A stretch of 16,635 nt of DNA from an uncultured Oscillospiraceae bacterium (lineage in GTDB: Bacteria; Bacillota; Clostridia; UBA1212; SIG427), in the NCBI GenBank assembly GCA_902465325.1, contig CABQMV010000030.1, forward strand, positions 1 through 16,635, in the 5' to 3' direction. Below the pieces are notes generated by a model that searched no databases, was not told the DNA's origin, and worked only from the letters and a program-made list of their open reading frames with translations. Positions within the stretch are counted from its first letter, which is position 1; each line of letters opens with the position of its first letter. The position numbers were made by a program, and so were the translations under genes. Positions 13,124 through 16,635 of this stretch are shown one piece after another.

Positions 13124-14386
13124 TCAGATAGGCTTGGCATGAGACAGCAGATATGCCTCCGCTTCCCCGTTCCACAGGCCGTTATGTCTGTCACATATGT
13201 CAGCCAGCTCCTGGAAGAGTGGACTGGACGTACCTTTTTCTCTAAAATCAGAAATTGCAGTTAACGGCAAATCAATATTGGTGTATACCAATTTCTTGCC
13301 CCCTGGAATGGAAGGCAGATTTAATACGGTATCAATGGTACAGTTCAAGCCTCCAATATGAGTAATCATAGAAGAAGGATTGATGGTCCCCTCACTCATC
13401 ATTTTCAGAGATTCTATCATGTCCTCTGTATTTCCGCCGCTGGTACCCACTACATGGGTCGAGGAGTAGTGGACATTGTAGAAATTCATGGTAGCGGAGA
13501 AGTCTGACTTAGAAGGACCGGCAAAAAAGTTCAGGCAGCCGTCTCTACCCAGAATCCGGTCTCCCATCTCTACAACAGGCTTTACGGGAGCAAACACCAT
13601 GACATCATCGTAGCCCTTTCCGCCGGTAAGGTCCATCATATACTGATCGGGATTTTCAACGGCCCCAGTATTGACATATATCAATTTCACCCCATTTTTG
13701 GCCGCCTCCTCTACGGTATAGATAGAAGCTGCCCTCTTTAATCTGGCATCGTCTATATCCGTTACCACCAGCAGTCCGGGCTTTCTGTCACAGTGAATGG
13801 CATAGTCAATGGCTCCGATCCCCATAGGTCCTACGCCTGCCAGAATAGCCATATTGCCGCCCTCTTTAATTCCCATATCGTGAACATATACGCCGGCAGT
13901 CGTATGATACATTGCGTGATAGGTCCCTACAATACAGGACATAGGTTCGGCTATGCTCCCATAAAAATAAGTATCGTTGTTATATTCCAGCAGACAGCCC
14001 TGCTCCATTACCTCATTAGGCAAAATTCCATAGGTAGCGCTCCCGCCCAGATGAGGATAGGAATAGCCCGGCGCATCCAGCCGTCCCTTGTAATTGAGAT
14101 TCGGCTGTATAGAAAATCTCTGTCCCGGCTTAAATTTATCCTGCCATTTAGCGCCCACTTCTACAATCTCTCCGCAAAACTCATGCCCTACAATAACGGG
14201 ATTATCTGCAACGTTATCAGGAACACGTTTGTGATCCTCTCCCTGAATCGCCGCCTTATACGTGGACATACAAATGCTGTCCGATATAATATGAACCAGA
14301 ATTTCATCCTCGCAGATATCCGGAAGCTCAAACTCCTCCAGTCTCAAGTCCTGTTTCCCGTATAACCTGATCGCCTTTGTCTTCAT
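13124..14386 (-). CDS. Zinc-dependent alcohol dehydrogenase, resembling L-sorbose-1-phosphate reductase (SorE)
   Basis: A 420-aa medium-chain dehydrogenase/reductase. The GroES-like half has the catalytic zinc ligands C39 (DSICMSTYK), H68-E69 (GHEFCGE) and probably E147 (AEPMSC). The Rossmann half has AGVGPMGIGAIDYA (183-196) and an acidic residue after the second strand (VVTDID, about 207-212), which suggests NAD. The four-cysteine structural zinc lobe of classical alcohol dehydrogenases is missing. The N-terminus and the QGEDHKRVPDNVADNPVIVG segment recall SorE-type sorbose-1-phosphate reductases from memory, but no sorbose PTS genes are nearby, so the substrate is open. The ATG at 14386 has AAAGG at 12 nt; a TTG extension to 14407 is less likely. 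It has its own promoter and lies 86 bases before dpaA on the same strand. Confidence 0.85.
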   Translation of the reverse strand: MKTKAIRLYGKQDLRLEEFELPDICEDEILVHIISDSICMSTYKAAIQGEDHKRVPDNVADNPVIVGHEFCGEIVEVGAKWQDKFKPGQRFSIQPNLNYKGRLDAPGYSYPHLGGSATYGILPNEVMEQGCLLEYNNDTYFYGSIAEPMSCIVGTYHAMYHTTAGVYVHDMGIKEGGNMAILAGVGPMGIGAIDYAIHCDRKPGLLVVTDIDDARLKRAASIYTVEEAAKNGVKLIYVNTGAVENPDQYMMDLTGGKGYDDVMVFAPVKPVVEMGDRILGRDGCLNFFAGPSKSDFSATMNFYNVHYSSTHVVGTSGGNTEDMIESLKMMSEGTINPSSMITHIGGLNCTIDTVLNLPSIPGGKKLVYTNIDLPLTAISDFREKGTSSPLFQELADICDRHNGLWNGEAEAYLLSHAKPI

Positions 14387-14430
14387 GCTGCACCCAAACC
14401 TTTCCAAATAAGTAATCTCACATATAAAGA

Positions 14431-14459
14431 ATTATATCATTTCACCGGTCATCATTCAA
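14431..14459 (-). promoter_or_regulatory. Sigma-A promoter for the dehydrogenase gene
   Basis: On the minus strand TTGAAT (14454-14459), a 17-bp spacer and TATAAT (14431-14436), with an extended TGn just before the -10. It begins 4 bases after the neighbouring gene's stop codon; the expected start near 14424 gives a leader of about 38 nt. Confidence 0.7.
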
Positions 14460-14463
14460 ACCG

Positions 14464-15333
14464 TCAGTAGTCAAATACAGATAAAATAAAGTTATTCACC
14501 ATACTCTGATAGGCATTCCGGTAAGAATCAAACAGATCCTCTCTGGCCTCATAGTTTACCATATAATACGACATAGCCCTGGAGCATACATACATCTCCC
14601 CTTTTATTACATTCCCCTTTTTGTCTGTATACTGGTACGTATATGCCTGAAAGCTGCAGTGCTTCCCTTCGTAAGCCTCCGGAGAAGAGAAGCTGAAATC
14701 CGGTCCCCCTTCAGAGGAAATCGCAGGTAAAATTTTTGTTTTCATAAGCTCTACAGACCGTTCAGAGGCCTCTGCCAGCGCAAAAGCCGCGGGAGTCGGT
14801 GTAGGGGCACCGGTGGCCTCAGGTGTAGGCGTGGGCGTAGTCCCCTCTTCCGGTGCCGCCGTTGTGGGCCAGGAAAAATCAGGTGCCGGCTGGTAGTAAA
14901 CAGAAACAAGAACTCCCTCCGTTTGTATTTTCAAAGGCTCCGGCGTAGTGGGCGGCTCTGTAGCGCCCTCCGCTAATTCCGTCTGAACCTCTTTGGTGGT
15001 ATAAGGATAGAGCTGTAAAATCAGCCCGGTGTCTTTATTTATATAGAATCCGTTCTCCCCTGTAACGACCTCCCAGTTATCCGGGTATTTGATCCGGCAA
15101 AAATACCGGCCCGCGCTGTACAAATTGTCTGTTCCGTCTGCAGAAAGGGCTGTATCCGCGCCTCCCTTGGCCCAGAGCATAAATATCATAAGAAAAATGG
15201 CGGACAACAGCAAGATAATAGATATCACGATATATTTAATTCGCGACACCTTTATAGGCCGCCGCTCTCTCTGCTGCGTTTTTTTATTGGCGGGCTTTTT
15301 GAGTTTATTGCCCAAATCATCTCCCAGGGCCAT
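14464..15333 (-). CDS. Membrane-anchored extracytoplasmic protein with Pro/Thr-rich linker, unknown function
   Basis: A 289-aa protein with a basic cytoplasmic N-terminus (1-32), one transmembrane helix at about 33-55 acting as an uncleaved anchor, and the rest probably outside the cell. The first outer segment (about 70-115, YSAGRYFCRIKYPDNWEV) has the F-x-I-x-YP-x-x-W pattern seen in PsbP/DUF1795-like domains, a weak resemblance. A low-complexity stretch (about 155-182, PTPTPEATGAPTPTP) looks like an extended wall-spanning linker. The C-terminal part has two cysteines (C226, C250) that might pair. The ATG at 15333 has GGAGG 6 nt upstream; the in-frame GTG at 15339 overlaps it. I do not recognise the family. 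It is divergent from pdxA and has its own promoter. Confidence 0.85.
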   Translation of the reverse strand: MALGDDLGNKLKKPANKKTQQRERRPIKVSRIKYIVISIILLLSAIFLMIFMLWAKGGADTALSADGTDNLYSAGRYFCRIKYPDNWEVVTGENGFYINKDTGLILQLYPYTTKEVQTELAEGATEPPTTPEPLKIQTEGVLVSVYYQPAPDFSWPTTAAPEEGTTPTPTPEATGAPTPTPAAFALAEASERSVELMKTKILPAISSEGGPDFSFSSPEAYEGKHCSFQAYTYQYTDKKGNVIKGEMYVCSRAMSYYMVNYEAREDLFDSYRNAYQSMVNNFILSVFDY

Positions 15334-15377
15334 TGGCACCCTCCGATCCGTCGGTTCTGTTCTTCTTTATCAAAAGG

Positions 15378-15406
15378 ATTATACCACTTGAATAAATACA
15401 ATGCAA
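15378..15406 (-). promoter_or_regulatory. Sigma-A promoter for the anchored protein gene
   Basis: On the minus strand TTGCAT (15401-15406), a 17-bp spacer and TATAAT (15378-15383), with an extended TGG before the -10. It mirrors the pdxA promoter: ATTATACCACT here is the exact inverse of AGTGGTATAAT at 15447-15457. Confidence 0.7.
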
Positions 15407-15417
15407 ACAGACACCAC

Positions 15418-15429
15418 AGCCCATGGGCT
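15418..15429. promoter_or_regulatory. Perfect 12-bp palindrome between divergent promoters
   Basis: AGCCCATGGGCT is its own reverse complement and lies between the two outward promoters, next to the pdxA -35 position. It could be an operator for a dimeric regulator; no regulator gene is in the window. Confidence 0.4.
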
Positions 15430-15457
15430 CACCTGCAGCAAAAAATAGTGGTATAAT
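15429..15457 (+). promoter_or_regulatory. Extended -10 promoter for pdxA
   Basis: TATAAT (15452-15457) is preceded by TGG, making an extended -10. The -35 position 17 bp upstream (15429-15434, TCACCT) is poor, which suggests dependence on the extended -10 or on an activator. The expected start near 15464 leaves a leader of about 23 nt. Confidence 0.6.
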
Positions 15458-15486
15458 AAGCAGGCAAAGGAGTGTGGAGATTGAAC

Positions 15487-16467
15487 ATGAAAACAATTGC
15501 TGTTACAATGGGAGACCCCTGCGGGATAGGACCTGAAATTGTCTTGAGGGCCGCGGCAGACCCTGAAATTTCATCCCTGTGCAAGCTGCTGGTAATAGGC
15601 GACAGGGCTATACTGGAAAAAACAGCGCGCAGCCTGGATATACAGGGCCTGAGCCGTCATTTCTGGCAGAATCAGATTTATCATATAGAATGTGCCGAAA
15701 TTTTGCCGGAGGAGATCGGCCATATCTCTCCCAAAGGCGGGCAGGCAGCCTTTGACTGTATCAAGGCTGCTGTAGACCTGGCCGAAAAGTCTCATATACA
15801 TGCAGTTGCCACCGCTCCCATCAATAAGGAAGCCCTGCGGGCGGCAGGGGTCCCCCATATAGGGCACACGGAAATTTTTGGCGCCCTCACTGGGACAGAG
15901 GATCCTTTAACCATGTTTGAAACTCTGGGATTACGGGTTTTCTTTCTAACCCGCCATCTTTCTCTGCGTCAGGCCTGCGAAAAAGTCACGGTGCCGCGTC
16001 TGCTGGAATATATCTCCCGATGTACAGGTGCACTGAAGGAAATAGGCATATCCTCCGGCAGGATGGCGGTTGCCGGTTTGAATCCCCACTGCGGAGAACA
16101 CGGCCTTTTTGGCAGCGAGGAAGAAGCAATATATCAGGCTGTAGAGCAGGCCCAAAAACTTGGGTTCCCTGTGGAGGGACCTATAGGGGCCGATTCCGTT
16201 TTTCACCTTGTTAAAATCGGACGGTATTGCGCCGTTTTGTCTCTATACCATGACCAGGGACATATTGCTACAAAAACCCTTGATTTTGAACGTACAATTG
16301 CCATAACCCTTGGACTACCCTTTTTGAGAACGTCGGTGGACCACGGCACTGCCTTTGACATTGCCGGAAAGGGAATCGCCTCTGCCGTCAGTATGAAGGA
16401 GGCCATCCGTCTGGCGGCAAAATACCAGGAGCGCCGTTTCGGAACGCTTGCCAGCCAAAGAAGCTAA
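15487..16467 (+). CDS. pdxA: PdxA family dehydrogenase, PdxA2-type (probably 4-phospho-threonate/erythronate dehydrogenase)
   Basis: A 326-aa NAD-dependent, metal-binding decarboxylating dehydrogenase. It begins VTMGDPCGIGPEI, and the conserved histidines are H127 (GHTEIFG), H157 (TRHLSL), H201 (NPHCGE) and H255 (YHDQGH). The C-terminal signature is RTSVDHGTAFDIAGKG (281-296). YHDQGHIATK, in place of the YHDQGLPVLK usual in vitamin B6 PdxA, is characteristic of PdxA2. Members of that group oxidise 4-phospho-D-threonate or a related acid formed by a DUF1537 kinase; that kinase is not in the window. Firmicutes generally make PLP by PdxST, which also argues against a B6 role. The ATG at 15487 has GGAG at 7 nt; an upstream in-frame GTG at 15472 is less likely. 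The stop codon overlaps the convergent feoB stop. Confidence 0.92.
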   Translation: MKTIAVTMGDPCGIGPEIVLRAAADPEISSLCKLLVIGDRAILEKTARSLDIQGLSRHFWQNQIYHIECAEILPEEIGHISPKGGQAAFDCIKAAVDLAEKSHIHAVATAPINKEALRAAGVPHIGHTEIFGALTGTEDPLTMFETLGLRVFFLTRHLSLRQACEKVTVPRLLEYISRCTGALKEIGISSGRMAVAGLNPHCGEHGLFGSEEEAIYQAVEQAQKLGFPVEGPIGADSVFHLVKIGRYCAVLSLYHDQGHIATKTLDFERTIAITLGLPFLRTSVDHGTAFDIAGKGIASAVSMKEAIRLAAKYQERRFGTLASQRS

Positions 16468-16634
16468 AATAGTCTCCCCACCTGGTACACTATGAACGAA
16501 ACCAGATAGGCACAGACCAGCTGCCATACAATACTGATAAGTGCCCACCTGCAGCCTCCCAGTTCTTTATTCATGGTGGCAGTAGCAGCGGCACAGGGAA
16601 CGTATAGAAGTACAAAAACTAAAAAAGAGTACGC
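16464..16634 (-). CDS. feoB: Ferrous iron transporter FeoB, C-terminal end (partial)
   Basis: The minus-strand frame entering from the right edge encodes 56 residues before TAG at 16464-16466. It contains FVLLYVPCAAATATMNKELG, the conserved penultimate membrane segment and loop of FeoB, followed by a last hydrophobic helix (about 30-50) ending YQVGRLF. FeoB is the inner-membrane Fe(II) uptake protein with an N-terminal G domain, which would lie outside the window. Only the 3' end is present because of the window boundary, not a truncation. Its stop shares 4 bases (16464-16467) with the convergent pdxA end, and no terminator lies between them. The frame is too short for most ORF cut-offs, so the call rests on the motif match. 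Confidence 0.85.
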   Translation of the reverse strand, partial: AYSFLVFVLLYVPCAAATATMNKELGGCRWALISIVWQLVCAYLVSFIVYQVGRLF

Positions 16635-16635
16635 T

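Overview
The window looks like the chromosome of a spore-forming, low-to-moderate GC Firmicute, most likely in the Clostridia (Lachnospiraceae-like). The evidence is a dnaG-rpoD pair, a dipicolinate synthase pair (dpaAB), an FtsK/SpoIIIE translocase, RNase Y, strong AGGAGG-type ribosome binding sites and several promoters at or near the sigma-A consensus. The assignment is inferred from gene content, not from a database search. Most genes are on the minus strand; only the P-loop ATPase and pdxA (plus an integrase remnant) are on plus.

Layout, left to right. Positions 1-256 hold no intact gene, only the decayed 3' end of a plus-strand tyrosine integrase and an 11-bp tandem repeat. A minus-strand CAU-anticodon tRNA follows (probably tRNA-Ile2), with its terminator and a perfect-consensus promoter nested in the rpoD terminator. 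Next come rpoD and dnaG, 1 nt apart, and a small two-helix membrane protein. A divergent promoter region leads to a plus-strand P-loop ATPase. Its 3' end overlaps, tail to tail, a GT2-GtrA fusion that sits 10 nt behind rny. Upstream of rny are folD and ftsK, the latter with its own promoter. A cold-shock gene follows, with a consensus promoter and a ~129-nt leader carrying a terminator-like hairpin. Beyond it are dpaB/dpaA (overlapping by 11 bp), a zinc alcohol dehydrogenase resembling L-sorbose-1-phosphate reductase, and an anchored protein with a Pro/Thr linker. A symmetrical divergent promoter region separates that gene from a PdxA2-type pdxA. The last 171 bases are the 3' end of feoB, converging on pdxA.

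How the genes fit together: dnaG and rpoD supply the replication primase and the housekeeping sigma factor. FtsK, RNase Y, FolD and the cold-shock protein are core functions (chromosome translocation, mRNA turnover, one-carbon metabolism, RNA chaperoning). DpaAB makes the spore-core solute dipicolinate. The order dpaAB - ftsK/spoIIIE - rny recalls a longer conserved Bacillus region in compressed form. I saw no CRISPR array, intact mobile element, defence island or secondary-metabolite cluster. The most interesting signals are regulatory: the cold-shock leader hairpin, the hairpin over the dpaA ribosome binding site, and the mirrored divergent promoters at 15378-15457.
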